Assembly (NCBI GenBank): GCA_949710005.1
Contig: OX453286.1
Coordinates: forward strand, 251,001 to 315,000
Source of the DNA: Ricordea florida
Lineage: Eukaryota > Cnidaria > Anthozoa > Corallimorpharia > Ricordeidae
Length of the DNA stretch: 64,000 nt
Direction of reading: 5' to 3'
In this document: in pieces, positions 1 through 12,655 of the stretch
How positions within the stretch are numbered: the first letter of the stretch is position 1
Layout: the number at the start of each line of letters is the position of its first letter
The notes under the pieces: generated by a model
What the model was told of the DNA's origin: nothing
The model's database searches: none
What the model saw: only the letters and a program-made list of their open reading frames with translations
Program-made: the position numbers and the translations under genes

Positions 1-3000
1 AACCATTGAGCTTCTTTTAATACTGCAATCCTAGCATCGGTTCTTGCTTTGTATTGAGGCGTGTTAGGATCAGACGGAAATCCTCCCGCCACGGTTATAA
101 TAGCGCAGATGGCCCAAGATACCGCGATAGCAAGAATAATCTGTGAGGTGTTAATGCAGATGTATAAAAGTGAATGTCTGTCAGAGGGTACAAAAAAGGA
201 AAGCACATTTTGAAAATGATTGGACATTTGAATTCAAAGTAGTGTAACTGTCCACTCACAGGAAACAGCCTGAACATTGGGTAATGGCCCATATAACGAC
301 CTCCTCTTGACCGTTTGAACCCGGGAAATGGAATCTTGATGTTAGTTAGATATTGTGAAAATATCGCAATCAGAGCGATGGTCCTAAAATTATACAACAA
401 AGAATGTCAAAAAGTTGCGATGTTTCTGTGTTTTAATTAGTAATAACAGGGTAATGGGCTCCTGGTAATAATCTTTTAATCACTGGACGCTTGCCAGTGC
501 TTTTGAATAAAGGATCAAGTCCTACGCTGTGACTGCTGCCCATGCACAGGGAAATACTCAACATAATAGAAATGGGTACCGCTTTTATGCGTACGTTTAT
601 TTTATTCTACACTACCCTTGTAACGTTGGATTCTACGGATGAACAATGACAAATAAATGCCCTTAAGATCCACTTACATCATTGAAACTCCCCAGTGGTT
701 ACCTGTGGCAATAAATAAAAAAACAAGCAAGTCAATAATTTGCACTTCTTTATAATTAATTGGTAATTCCACGATTGGAACTCAACTCCACTTCATTTGT
801 TAAAGTACTCTCACTCTACTCTTTTGCTAACATGAGGCCTTATACATACAATTGAAGAACGGAAATTAATCCATCTTACAGCTACTTACCAGCATGTTCC
901 GCTGCCACGTGGAAAAGCGCCACGCCCACCAAAGTAATTGTTGGTGCAATTGTCACGGGTCCAATAAAACGAAGTAGAAATCCGACAAGACCGGTGAAAC
1001 CAAAAAATATTTGAAACAGTGACGATACCATGATGGCACCTTGGACCTAAGAAGAGCAATACAACTGATATGAAGCTTATTTCAGTGTTGTCCATGCCAT
1101 AAACAGTACAACGTTCTAACACAAGAAATTGGGATTATCACTTGCTTTGACGAAGGGCTAACGCTCGTAGCGTCAGCACCCTTTTTTACCTTACGGTGGC
1201 TTTACGGTGGTATAACTTACTTTAATACAACGTTCTAACAGACGAGAGGCGGGGTCTGGCCATCAGCAAGTTTGCATGATTTGTGTGAAAAATACCTGAA
1301 CAATTTAGGGAAACGGTTGGTTAACAACAATTTCAGTCAGTTTTCTACCACACGTGTAACTACTTGATTGGTACCAAGTTTGAGTAGGCTAGCAGAGTCC
1401 TCGGAAGCTGCTTTCCGTATCACAGTTTAACAAAAGGGAATGATAATTAACTCAGTTATTACTCACCTCTCTCATACGAGGTTTCCAGATGTCATCACCT
1501 GTTGTAGTGGAATTCTTGGTTGAATTTGAACTTCCTATATGCGAGCAATGACTTAAATCACTGATATTGCTTCATTGCAATACGGTAGCATCAAGTGTTT
1601 ACAACCTTGGTACATGAATTGTCGTATGTTAAATCTGGCATGCCACTAAGGGCCTGTCCATCTGGAGGAGAGTCAAGTCGGCTTGGTGATTTTTGTGTGG
1701 ATTACACGAATAGTGTGGCTATTGTAGCCTAAAATGAATTTCACGTCAAAATTGTTCCAAACTAGTTTTATTTGTTGTTCCTTTGTTTCAGATTATTGGA
1801 GGATTATTGAAATTGATCTGAAACAAAGGAAAAACAAATCAAACTAGTTTGTAGCCATTTTGACCTGAAATTCATTTTAACCTACAGCATAGCCACATTG
1901 TGGCATGATCGGATTTATTTATTTGCGCCTGTCACGTGGTCTAGTAAGCCATTCGTGAACACATTACGGACCTATTTTTGATTTAAGTTTATATGAGTAA
2001 ATTGTAGTGGCTGCCAACGGGACTTGCATTGGCTATTGAGCCAGTGTCATTTTGTCGATAAATTGAGGCAACGCGACAGAATGAAAACACATTAGCCACT
2101 TTATCACAGGTTAGTTTGCATCTTCTAGCAGCTTTTCGGGATAACGAATAAAGAATTGTCGGGCAAAAGGTGATGAGTAAGGGGAAAAAACAGTCTGTTA
2201 ACTTCTCTCTGCATTCACACGCCTCAAGTCAACTTGCTTTCAGTCCACGCGCTCCGTAATAAGCGAGTGTATAATGACAAATATAACAATGACAAATTTT
2301 ATTGGTTTTGCAAAACATTCCTCCTGTCCGTTTATTCTCTTACAGAGACACGAACCCTTAGAAGTCTTAATATAACAAACCTCCAAGGTCCGAAGGACAC
2401 GCCCACTGAGGAAGGGACAAAATAGCAAATGTGGGAGCTAGAAAGGCAAACGTTCCTCCTTGAACTACAGGCAACCTGAAGTATGAAACACTGGTATAAA
2501 CCTCACTAAGTCGGTACAGTAACTAATCCTTAAACCACCATTAGTATTCTGCAGTTGGCAAAAACCGAATCTCACAATAAACTTTCAATGAATTTTTGCG
2601 AACTATTTTCTGTGCCGTCTTTTGGCGGTAATAGCGTTAGTGAAAAGAGGAGTATAAGGACGTACCGAACTCCAAATATGGACTGCAGGAGTGTCACAAG
2701 TCCAGAACAAAACATGATAGTACCCAGGACCTCGCTTATTGCTAGGATGTTATTGCCGAAACACATCGGCCCGCTAAGAATGAAGGGAATGGATAATGTA
2801 CCTCCTATCATCGTTAAGTAATGCTGAGAAGAAAAGGCAAATTAAATGTCAAATTCTTAGAACTGCTCGTTATCCCCAAATACGACTACAAAATGAGTCC
2901 CTACCGGTAGGGGTAAGATCACGTGACTAGACAAAACTATTCAGCGTGAGGCCTGGTTAGTCAGTTTTAATTGAACAGGCTCAGGTTGTAAGCCGATACG

Positions 3001-3689
3001 AACAAGGGGGTGGGGGGGAGGGGGAGGTAATAAACTATTCAGCGTGGGGCATGGTTAGTCAGTTTTAATTGAACAGGCTCAGGTTGTAAGCCGACACGAA
3101 CAAGGGGGGAGGGGTAGGGGATAAACAGAACATTTCTTTGTAAGATGAGTTCCAGTTGTTTTACGATGTGTCTTTTTTACCTGAAATCCCAATAAAACAG
3201 AAATATACCAGGGTGGATTGTCATCTATTCGGTACGACAGACCAAGTGGCCTTTTCTTTTCATTCTTGGTCATCTGATCCGCTGATTCCAGCTCAACCTG
3301 TTCAGAAATTTAAAACTATTAGTGAAAAATTAGAATATTAATCCATGCACATGTCAAAACAATTAAAATTCCATATTTTGTAAGTGTATAGCTTCTAAAA
3401 AGCATTTGTTTTATGAACTTGCATGAAGAATCTAATTGAGAGACCAGCTAATGGGCCTAGTACACAAACTTAAGTTTGGCAGTACTTAACTAAAGCTGAA
3501 CGCTTAGCCCTGGTTGACCTGGTTCAGTCGCGTTAAACTGCTCAGGCTAGGAATTGTGATTCCATGGGGAGTGAGATACATTTTTATCACACTGTGCATG
3601 TATATGATGACAGAAGCAGTGTCGTGAACGCGTAAACTAAAGCTATACCTTGTCGTGTTTTCACTTACCTTGCAAAGTCCGTTCTCCAT
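1..3689 (-). CDS. SLC23-family nucleobase/ascorbate transporter, 3' end missing
   Basis: Multi-pass plasma-membrane transporter of the NAT/SLC23 family, which moves ascorbate or nucleobases, usually with sodium. Exons read on the minus strand: 3669-3689, 3181-3297, 2666-2823, 2381-2475, 1467-1534, 890-1046, 678-702, 260-383 and 1-140 (runs off the window). All phases join. Recognisable family stretches: NPPWYISVLLGFQ just before the first membrane segment, HYLTMIGGTLSIPF, GTIMFCSGLVTLLQSIFGVR, LPVVQGGTFAFLAPTFA, then VQGAIMVSSLF and FIGPVTIAPTI, and RYMGHYPMFRLFP. The loop exon 1467-1534 holds NxS/T sites typical of the extracellular loop. The start used gives MENGLCK; the frame stays open upstream in the same exon, so a longer N-terminus is possible. 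The exon at 678-702 is only 25 nt. The family call is firm; SLC23A1, A2 or another paralogue cannot be told apart, so no symbol is given. Confidence 0.93.
1714..1897. repeat. Palindromic MITE-like element in an SLC23 intron
   Basis: The two halves are near-perfect inverted copies of each other. The left arm begins TGTGGCTATTGTAGCC and the right arm ends CTACAGCATAGCCACA, with AACTAGTTT and CCTTTGTTTCAGAT mirrored towards the centre near 1795-1815. No coding capacity is seen. It looks like a non-autonomous foldback/MITE copy in the intron between the exons ending at 2381 and starting at 1534. Confidence 0.75.
2935..3110. repeat. Two tandem copies of a 97-bp segment
   Basis: The segment beginning AAACTATTCAGCGTG occurs at 2935 and again at 3032, followed each time by GGTTAGTCAGTTTTAATTG and a G-rich run. 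The copies differ at a few bases. It lies in the SLC23 intron between exons 3181-3297 and 2666-2823, close to the first of these. Confidence 0.8.
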
Positions 3690-6665
3690 TGTGATTTCAT
3701 TCAACGTTTCTACCACAGAGAAAGGATATTTATTAATCGAATCACCGCGGAGAAAAGCTTTGTAAAAGGCCGCGCCAAGCTCCACTATCACTTGATTTGT
3801 TGTTGGTGTACATGTTGTGGTTCAATTTTACCCTTGGTTCAAAGTTGGTTTTCTTTTGTTTTGATTACGGTAATTTGATGATAATGAGTTGAAACAACGA
3901 AAAATAAAATTTGATCCAAGAATAAAATTGAACCACGACATATATGTGTTACGAGTGAGGCATTAAAAAAGTTTACTTTTCCACTTGTGAAATTAGATCT
4001 CCGCCTTCCAACTGGACCGCCCAGACCAGTTATGCCCTGCGAGTGAATTAAAGGGCTCTTGTGAGCAAACTCGTGAATAGAATGTGTTTGATGTTAATCG
4101 CATGCACATGTTATACTCCGCAGACTGACTGATTCAGATAAAATTGGCAATCTATCCGTTCATCGCTTTAATTTCGAGACTCTCAATATCCCCTTTTTCA
4201 GGTTACTATTTTATCTACTATTCTCGTCCGCGTCTCGTCAGCTGTGAATACTTTTTACCGATCTTCACTGTGATAAGGCAAGAACGCCTTTCTACTACAC
4301 CCTAAAACCTATCAAAATATGCGAAATATGCAAAAAATGTTTACAGGAATCGATCGGCCGACCGAGCGAAATTCCCTCCAAGCACTATAACTCGCTGATA
4401 GCTTTAGATATTCACGAGTTAAAAATGGGGAGTTCTAAAAACCCTGCACACAACTGCAATAAAACCCAATACGAATAACCAGGAACCCACCTTGATGGCT
4501 CCTGGAATATCTATCAGAAAAAAGAGCAGCAAAGTCAGTGTTGGGCAATAACCCAAAACAACGAAACACACCTAACTCACCGTATGCCCTGCAACTTAGG
4601 AATCAATAGGTTTCCGTTTAAGCGAAATGTTTTAAAAGATGTACTGGACCCTAAACTCTGGACTCTGGACTCCCAACTCAGTCTTCTCCAACATCACCGA
4701 TCCCACAGATATTTCGTATCTTGTATTTTTCACAAAATTCACAAAAGTACAGGAAATAAAAACAGGAATTATATTATTGAGAAGAATGCGAGATGTTCCT
4801 AAATAACACGTGCTTACATGACGGGCATATCTCAATAATCTCAAGCAAATACGCAATGAAATAACGCCGCTTTCGAACGTTTTGTGTCCAAGGGAGCGGT
4901 GTTATTGAATGATGGCGTGTGAACGTGATAGCAGTACACAAACCTGTACTGTGATACATGAGAGAACTTTAGATTCAAGTCCAAATACACGTTTTTTCCA
5001 GTCTGACAGTGAGCGCGCACCAAATTAAAACACGTGTAATTTTGGCGGGAAATGCATACGTCAAAACCTACGTCTTTCCACTACGCGATACTTGTTTCAC
5101 AGCGGGTGATTCACTCTACCTTTTGAGGTCAAGTAAACGTCATGAACTTGAACGTTCACATAAATAACATGACATGTAATAATAATACGAATCTCCAGAA
5201 CTGCTCATTACAGTGCGTAGCATTTTGGGAAAAATACAGTAAAACTATTACCACCAGCCTCAGTTTGTGTTCAGTGAAAATGAAGTCAGGAGAGAAGTGA
5301 AGAGTAGAGAAATAAGTAGACACCATGAGAAAAGCACTGCAACTACAATACGGGAACTTGAAGCATCCATTACTGTGTAGCGCAATGGGTGAATGCCACT
5401 GGTACCTGGTCCAGAGTACAAAGTCTACCACAAAGTAAACAATAGTAATACTAATTTCTAGTACAGAGGACAAAAAACTTTGTACACACGAAACTTTGTA
5501 GTAGACACTTGGGAGCTCAGGAAAACCGGTGACACTTTCCACTATTGTTGTAAAGTTCAGTTTTGTTGTAAAGACGAGAGTTGTTATGACTTTCAGCAAA
5601 GGTGAAAACGCACTGTTTCTCTCGTTGTTAGAAGTGTAATATGGTAAAACAGACTGTTTTTGCGAGATTGCGAGACCTTTTAGAGCAAAAATAAGACAAC
5701 GAACTATGTAAGGTGCTGAAATCTCCAAAAATTACGAATTGTAAATTCCTTATCCTGTGAGTAGTTCTCTAGGTAGACCAAAGACACGAACAGGCCGTGA
5801 ATGAAAATCAGGAAAATTCCTTCACAGTATTGAGAGAGTAGGAAAAAAACTGGATGGTGGTTTAGGCAAAAAAACAGAACTGTAAATACTTGCTCCACTT
5901 AAATTTGCTAATTAGCGGAATTTTTTTTTCAAGTACTATCCAGGCATAGGCAGCAAAAACCAAGCGAGACCAAGAATGTTTTTTATTAAACTGTTTTTAG
6001 GCATATCGCTAATTAATTGGAGTTCCATCTGTGCACAATGCAATGTTGTTTGAGTAATAAAACAACCAGTGAGCAATTCTTCGCGTGACTCATTCCATAT
6101 TAAAGTCGCATATGGTAAGAATTGATGAAAAGCACCTTTGAACATACCTATATGAAAAAATGCGCTACATAAATTTATCATCATTGTCATGTGGTCGATG
6201 CCTGACTCTATAAACTGCGTACAGGATCACACGACAGAAAATTAAAAAATCGTATAGTCTGCATGTGACTTCTACTTCACATTAACTTCCACTTCCTGCC
6301 TGAATAAAACTCCTAGTGTGACTCAGTTGATATTGAAGCTGCATGCCAAATCAGTCTATAATCCAAATATAGCCTGCATGTGACTTCTACTGAACGTTTC
6401 CTACCATTTTCTATCAGCGAACCACAAAACTCCTCGCATGACGCATTTCACATTAAAGCCGTATATGGGCCATGTATGACTCTCTGATCCAAGTCTAGGA
6501 TCACGTGTATAGTCTGCTCACAACGGTTGCCGGCTGCTGCTGCTGCTGCTACTACACGTCGGTTCTATAGAAGGGTTTGTGGCTCTGCAAATTCAAACTC
6601 CGAGAAGGACCTAAAGACATTCCTTGGGCATTCTTGAAGATTCCACTTGATCGCAGTTATCCTGT
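3690..6665. other. Intergenic region between the SLC23 gene and USB1
   Basis: No convincing exon was found on either strand. It holds one inverted-repeat element (3813-3940) and, at about 6056-6540, diverged duplications of a segment containing GCATGTGACTTCTAC (two clear copies near 6260 and 6372) with related CATTAAAG/CATATGG pieces. A 190-codon open frame on the minus strand (5156-5728) has no recognisable domain or splice context and is not called as a gene. Since both flanking genes are on the minus strand, this interval contains the USB1 3' UTR and the upstream region of the SLC23 gene. Confidence 0.6.
3813..3940. repeat. Inverted-repeat MITE, family also at 29571-29658
   Basis: Left end TGTTGTGGTTCAATTTTA, right end TAAAATTGAACCACGACA: terminal inverted repeats of about 18 bp, with an inner mirrored pair (CTTGGTTCAAA / TTTGATCCAAG). 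A shorter relative with ends GTTGTAGTTCAAT and ACTGAACTACAAC sits in a METTL3 intron, so this is a mobile family rather than a chance hairpin. Confidence 0.75.
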
Positions 6666-9600
6666 TCACTTGCACTGTGATGTGCCATTCAATGGGAACA
6701 CAAACAGTTTATTTCCTATTTTACAGTGTACTTCATTGACTAGTACAGTAAGTGACCTCATAACAGCCTTGTCAAACACATACGCATCAAAAGCATCCTA
6801 TGGAAACAATTTCAGATGTTTCTGTCAATGCAATTTGTTGAGTTCTTCCACGATGCTGGGGTTGGCTGTGGGATGGATGGGGTGGGTGGGGGTATCTTGA
6901 ACTGCACTGTTGCTAACAGTCATTGTAACGTAGTTTTGGGAAAGCGCGCGCTGTGATTGGCTAATACGCACGATCCATTTGCCCATGGGTTGCATGGTGA
7001 CGTCATATTGTGAAGTTGTGAAGTCTTACAAAAGAAATGGTAAACGCAGCAGTTGTGCAGAAATCGCGTTATGGACGCACTTGGGAGGTTGGCTAAGCAC
7101 TCAAGAAACTTAAGATGCTCTCGGCAGCGCCTCGAGCGTCTCTTACGCTTCTTTCGTGCTTAGCAACCTCCCGCGTGCGTCCATAACTCGATAGTTGCAC
7201 GCTGCAGGTTTACCTTTTTCTTCATGATGAAACTGAAGTGTGAGACAGGAACCCATCACGTAGACTCCTGGTATGAACGCAATATTGATGATATCACGCA
7301 TATCCAGGCCTTTTGATTGAACAAAACGCTGTGCAATAGCATTATATCAAAACACAGGCAGCATATATACACCTGAAGTTTTTCTTGTGTAGCTTCAGTT
7401 GTATGTTGACTTGCATCACCAAGAAACCATGCTACACTCATATGGAAGGATGGATTCTAAAGGTGCAGTACAAATGACTGTTAGTAGATTGGATATACGG
7501 TAACTCAAATTTATGTATTTGGTTTCCAAAGGGGTACAACAATAAAGTCATTTATTTGTACAAACTGAAGTCTGATGAAATAATAGCATAAAAGAAGGCC
7601 CTGAAACTGTTCATCTACCTAAAAGATTATATATTACTATTACCTTGTAAAATGCTGGCAGCGAAAAACCATCAAATATTCTATCTACCACATCAACAAT
7701 CTGTTGGAGCTGATAAAAGACGATAAAGCTTAATTTGTGCAAGAGGCCACTAACATTCTGACACTTAGTTATACAGCATTAAGATAAATGTGCAATTGTA
7801 CCAAAGAAAAATTTAAAAGAAACCCAACACACAAGAGGAATGATTATATTAATGTACCTTGCTTTGCTCTGACATGACTTTCAAGGCAACAAATGATCTG
7901 TAACATAACCAAACCATGATAATCAATGGTTTTCATAACCTGGGAATAAACAACATGTACCCAGTGGCAAAGTTTCTCAAGCAAAATTCAATACGAATTT
8001 ATTATCACCTTGTTTTTTCATCATTGGAATACACCTCTGGACAATGCAGAACCGTTGAAAACCTTAAGTGATAAGAATGTGCAGAATTATCACCATAGAG
8101 GAATAATGCAATTCATTAAGCTCAACTGATAAAGATGAACTGATTTTTAAATGCTTAAAAACAGAACATAGTACCACTGACCTTTGGTTATTTCAGGTAG
8201 CCAGTCCCCTTTTTCTTTTACAGATAACTTAACTAAATGTCTATATGTAACTATGTGGGAAATTAAAATAAAGCGTGTTGTTGTTGTTATTGCTGACAGT
8301 GTTTAATAGTAAATACAACAATAGTCATCACAACAATAATGGTAATAAAAAGATAGTAATAGACTATGACAATGACAGTGATAATGACAATGACCACCAT
8401 TATGATAATAATAACAGAATTAATTACTGTTAATAGTATTGTTATCAATCTTAGAACAAAAAGGGTGCCAATGAAAACAAAGTACATGACTGAGAACATT
8501 ACATGTCCGAAAGCCAGTACAACCATTACCTGCGAAATGAAGACAATCCATCCTTAAGCTGCTCTACAATTGGATCAATCCAATAGTGCCTTACTGGTAC
8601 AGTTCTGGAAACACTTACATGGAACTCATCAGACGGCAATGAATAGACATTGCATGTTGATAAACTCTTTACCAAAGATGAAACAAGGCCTTCAAATGGT
8701 GTACTGCCTTTGACTGAAATATATAACCACTGTTTTCAAATAATTTTTTAAATGAGATGTTGATACCTTTTATAAATACCTAATAATTATAGAAAAACCA
8801 ATTATGAACAACAATCCTGCCTTATATTTCACAGTACCGACTACAAACTATGCTTTCAGTCATATTGTGTGCTGTAGCTGAAACCTCTATGATATAATCA
8901 AAGTAGGACTATGGTAAACTCGTGGATATGTTTACAAAACAGAGAAAAAAGAAATAATTTTAAAATTAACAAGGTGTTTTTCAGAGTTGTGATTGAATGA
9001 ACTTGAAGATAATTTTAATAATCTATAATCACAACATAAAAGTGAGCAGGGAGCTGAATAGCTTTTTGAAATAAACATACAGTGAGTACATGACGCCAAT
9101 CATTTGACTACACTAGGCATCAGTTACAAGGCATACAGTTGTTAAAAAAATTTGATAACTTAACATAAGGGTACAGGATTAAATGGCACCAAAACCAAAT
9201 GTAGTTCTGGTATCCTGCTGCTCACTGTCTGTGTGTTCAAAGTTTCTAACACATGTAACAGGGTCCTTCTGAATAAGGTCTGAATTTTGTTGCCATGACA
9301 TTGTCAATTTTATCATCATTATAGTTTTTGTTGTCTACAAGTCTATTCAGTGTTTTCAACAGAAATATCCACCTTGATTCTGCAGCTGATAATGAACAAA
9401 ACCATGTAGGATTGCCCAGCTGACAAATCATACCAAACAAGTCTTTCTTGCATTTTTGCAAAGTATGTTAGTTTGGCTCATATAAGTTCTCACTCAAGTG
9501 CTCATTTCGCTCTACGAGTTCTCATCAAAGCTTGCTACATTAGCAAGAGATTTTCTCATCTTCAAATCACTTTCGAGCCAACTGAAATTCATATACCGCT

Positions 9601-12600
9601 TGTAATCTTGGGGGCGGTCAATGTCGGGAGAGCGAATAGTTATCATCTGGTCACGTTTAGCGCCTGGCCGAGTCAAAGGCTCATAAAATTCAGTCTCCAA
9701 GTTGGCCATTGTCCTAACTGGAAACATTTTAACTCCTTTTGATTTTAGTAAGACCGCTAATGAGGCCCTGTTAGTGAGGTTCTTTATGTCGCGCGTCTGA
9801 GTTTCAAACCTTTTCACGTCGCAATTTCGGAAGGTCGAAGGTCGCTGTCGTAATTTCCTGTGAGGGGCTTGTCATTCGTCATCATTTCAGCTCCTTCATG
9901 TTGCAGTTTCAAGGCCATGTCGCTTGTCGGAATTTACCCCTAACAGGGCCTCGCTAATCGTCCTGTTAAGCTACAAAATCATTACAAACTCTGGCACCGG
10001 TACGATACGCTTTCAGCGTGAACTTTGATCAGTAGACTTGGTGACGACAATTGTCGTCTTCATATCGGTGCTCCCGAGTTCTATCCGACTAATTACGAAG
10101 AGTGTCTACACTGGAGTGAGTGAGTGAGTGAGTGACAATTTGCATATCGGAGTCCCCAGTCCCCACAAAAACTCGCAAATACGCTTCGCGTATCCACGAG
10201 TTAAAAACAATAACTTTCTTGAGCAAGCAGAAGTAAAAGGTCAGTAAAAGCAACAGATTAATTTTGCCTAGTCAACTGTCAATAAACATTACAATGTACT
10301 TGTTTACAGCTTTAGGATAATTAACCATCAGTAACAGTTCTTAACGAGATTATGTTGCCTAACTTACATGGTACAAAAACATGCATTGCCCAATTCCCAG
10401 GAAAATGTGAAAATGTCCTTATTCTACCATCATGTTTGGTTGGAACATCAGTAGTCACATCTACAAGTACAAAACCAAACAAACAATAATGCTCAGGACC
10501 AATGTTGACAAAAAGAACCACTATAAATAAGACTAAATGCACCATCAGCCGCATGTACTGGAATTTACCCTATATGATAGGTATCATGCTCCCGGTAACA
10601 TTAGTTTGGCCTGGTTAGCTCAGTTGGTAGAGCACCGGACTATCCTACAGGAGGTCGTTGGTTCGAGCCTCTGCCACACCATCACTCAGGGTCTTTAATT
10701 ACTGAGTAGAAAATGCTGCCTTTGCAATGACATCTGTAAATGTTTAGACTTTCTAGTGTTCTTGGATAAGGATGATAAACCATAGGTCCCATCTCACAAC
10801 CCTTGTTCATAATACTTCATGTGTCGTTAAAAAAAACCCACACACTTTTTGCGAAGAGTAGGGAACGTAGATCCCAGTGTTAGGTCTGGCCCTTGTAAAT
10901 GTAATTTTGTGTGTCTTTCATAGTGGCTTTGTTGTGGCACATTTGATTATATACATATAGAATTTGAAATCTTATAAACTGTAAATTCATTCAATTCATT
11001 CATGAGACCAAAAGAAATACCATGGACTTTATTTCTGTATCACTCCATACTTCATTATCAGGGCTTGAAATTGCGACCGATACAGGCGCATTTGCGACTA
11101 AACTTTTCATGATTGCGACTAAAATTTCTCAACCGGTCGCAAATTAGCGACCAGTTTGTAGCTAGTCGGTCAGCCACATATTAGCAATAAGTAACTATTT
11201 AACTTCGAAGTTAATAAATGAATATCATATTTAAGAGTCTTGTATCTTATTTGTAACTGACAATTTGAATATTTATCGACCCAGGCTTTCAACTAAAACA
11301 AACATGGCAGCAGGTTTTCGTAGAACATGGCGACTGACAACAGGAAACGCTGCGTTATGAATATTGTGAAACTATTCGGTCTTTCACGGGAAGATAAACT
11401 TTCCCCTATATTATCATACAATATTATAGAAATTAGTTTTGTAGTGCATAAATATCAGAGGAACAAGACTAAAAGAATGGTTGAAATTCGTCATGTTCGC
11501 AGATCGTGGAGAAAAAGTAATGTATTTTAACTTGTCCATTTAGAGTAGTTCGGTTTTGTTTGTACGTGATTTAGCTGATGAATGAGCATGTCTGGAGCAA
11601 TTATGCTTCTTTCATCCTGTGTCAGTGGACAGTTACATTTCTTTGTTCGGAAACAAAACGATTCACGATTCACCCTCATTGCTTCAATAGCGCTTACATT
11701 GAAGCTGTTGGAGTAATAAAATCACAGTGTAAATTTAAAATGACAATTCTATTAATAATATTAATTGGTAACTCATTAAACTCGTGTATTATATTAACCT
11801 TGTTTCGAGTAGCTGTATTTAATTTTTTTTTGCAACTAAAATTTTCTATTTTGCGACTAAATTTTTGGAACTAGTCGCAAATTTGTGACTTATTATTGAT
11901 TATGCATACTGCAACCAAACAGTTTTCTTCTTGGTAGGCAACAAACATGAGCATGAGCTCTGACATGAGCTCTCACCAAAATGATTCAGCCACAGCATCT
12001 ATGCACAGTGAAGTATGGGGTGATACAGAAATGTTTCCTGCCATATTATTTTGTTCCAGTTATGGTGTCCAAAATGAGTCTGTTCTCTCGAGGATCACGT
12101 ATACATGACCAATCACAGCGTTTGTATCATAGCATATCATATAGTTAAAAATATTGACCAATCAGGAGACTGGAAAATTATACATATATATATTACCCTA
12201 TTTTATGGGTACAACAATTTTACTTGCCTTCTGGAAACATTTCAAGGAGTCCTTTAGGCAGTGGCAGAATTTCTCTGACAGGAAATAGAAAGAAAAATCA
12301 GTCTCCATCCGTGGAGTGCTAACTGTGCATGCCAAACCACAACACGTCAACAATGTCGTGGTTTGGTGTTCTGCTGACATCAGAAAGAAAATGTACTGCT
12401 TGACGGTTGAAAACACAGGAAAGCATGTTAACATTTTTGACAGTTTGATCAAACTATGTGATAATCATTAAATTCTAACCGTTTATCTACTCCCGCGTAA
12501 TATCTTTCATCATTTGCCTTGTGTCTGCTATTTCCTGCGGTATAACGTGTTTTATCACCATTCAGATCTTTCACCAAAGAGGCAGGTGTTTCACTAGCTG

Positions 12601-12655
12601 AATCATCAGATTCATCTGAGCCATAAGACGAAAGCAGTTGTGATAAACCACTCAT
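6666..12655 (-). CDS. USB1: USB1, U6 snRNA 3'-end phosphodiesterase (complete, 9 exons, 291 aa)
   Basis: Nuclear 3'-5' exonuclease of the 2H phosphoesterase superfamily that trims the oligo-U tail of U6 snRNA. Exons on the minus strand: 12480-12655, 12228-12274, 10368-10460, 8530-8713, 8009-8062, 7858-7897, 7644-7709, 7373-7456, 6666-6797; phases join to one 291-residue frame (human USB1 is about 265). Both catalytic HxS motifs are present: FHVSVS in exon 4 and FHMSVAW in exon 8. Other family landmarks are TKHDGRIRTFSHFPGNWAMH (exon 3), VYSNDEKTRSFVALKV (exons 5-6) and CKIGNKLFVFPL at the C-terminus. The N-terminus MSGLSQLLSSYGSDESD has the usual acidic Ser-rich low-complexity start. Intron 2 uses a GC donor (AAG|GCAAGT). 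Introns carry a SINE, several MITEs and the repeat at 11059-11890; USB1 is separated from the SLC23 gene by about 3 kb. Confidence 0.96.
6931..7222. repeat. Inverted-repeat MITE family copy (second copy near 45.4-45.6 kb)
   Basis: Contains mirrored segments: AAATGGTAAACGCAGCAG, then TATGGACGCACTTGGGAGGTT, against AACCTCCCGCGTGCGTCCATA further right. The same modules (GGTAAACGTGCAGCG, GTGCGTCCATAACTCGAT, TAGCCAATCA next to CGCGCG) recur in the VPS4-like gene at about 45385-45640. The left flank contains GCGCGCTGTGATTGGCTAAT. It lies in the last intron of USB1. Confidence 0.75.
9756..9958. repeat. TIR element of about 200 bp in USB1 intron 3
   Basis: Left terminus GCTAATGAGGCCCTGTTAG, right terminus CTAACAGGGCCTCGCTAAT: inverted repeats of 19 bp with one or two mismatches. 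The interior contains repeated GTCGC..GTCG pieces and no frame. Consistent with a MITE. Confidence 0.7.
10114..10135. repeat. (GTGA)n microsatellite
   Basis: About five units of GAGT/GTGA directly in a row, in USB1 intron 3. Confidence 0.8.
10607..10960 (+). repeat. tRNA-derived SINE
   Basis: The head is tRNA-like with an intact A box (TTAGCTCAGTTGG, about 10615-10627) and B box (GGTTCGAGCC, about 10660-10669). It does not fold as a working tRNA: the anticodon stem has mismatches, the T stem is not complementary and the acceptor strands pair poorly. An unrelated body follows (CTCAGGGTCTTTAATTACTG onwards). This is the layout of a tRNA-derived SINE with an internal pol III promoter. The right boundary is approximate. 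It lies in USB1 intron 2 upstream of exon 3. Confidence 0.65.
11059..11890. repeat. Interspersed repeat with clustered GCGACTAAA-type motifs
   Basis: Both ends of this stretch carry repeated copies of GCGACTAAA(A/C)TTT and GTCGCAAATT (11092-11150 and 11838-11888); the interior is AT-rich with no recognisable protein. The bounded pattern inside USB1 intron 2 suggests one inserted element, but I found no clear target duplication, so the ends are approximate. Confidence 0.45.

Noticed and set aside
5156-5728. 190-codon frame on the minus strand
   Set aside because: No recognisable domain, biased toward Phe/Leu/Ser/Val as expected of AT-rich sequence, and no splice or neighbour support.
6577-6900. 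107-codon frame on the plus strand
   Set aside because: It is antisense to the last exon of USB1, which reads cleanly on the minus strand.
8287-8557. Two opposite open frames rich in Ile/Thr/Val/Met
   Set aside because: They follow from a GACAATAATGAC-type simple repeat in a USB1 intron.
10607-10684. Functional tRNA
   Set aside because: Only the A and B boxes are conserved; stems are mismatched, so a SINE head fits better.
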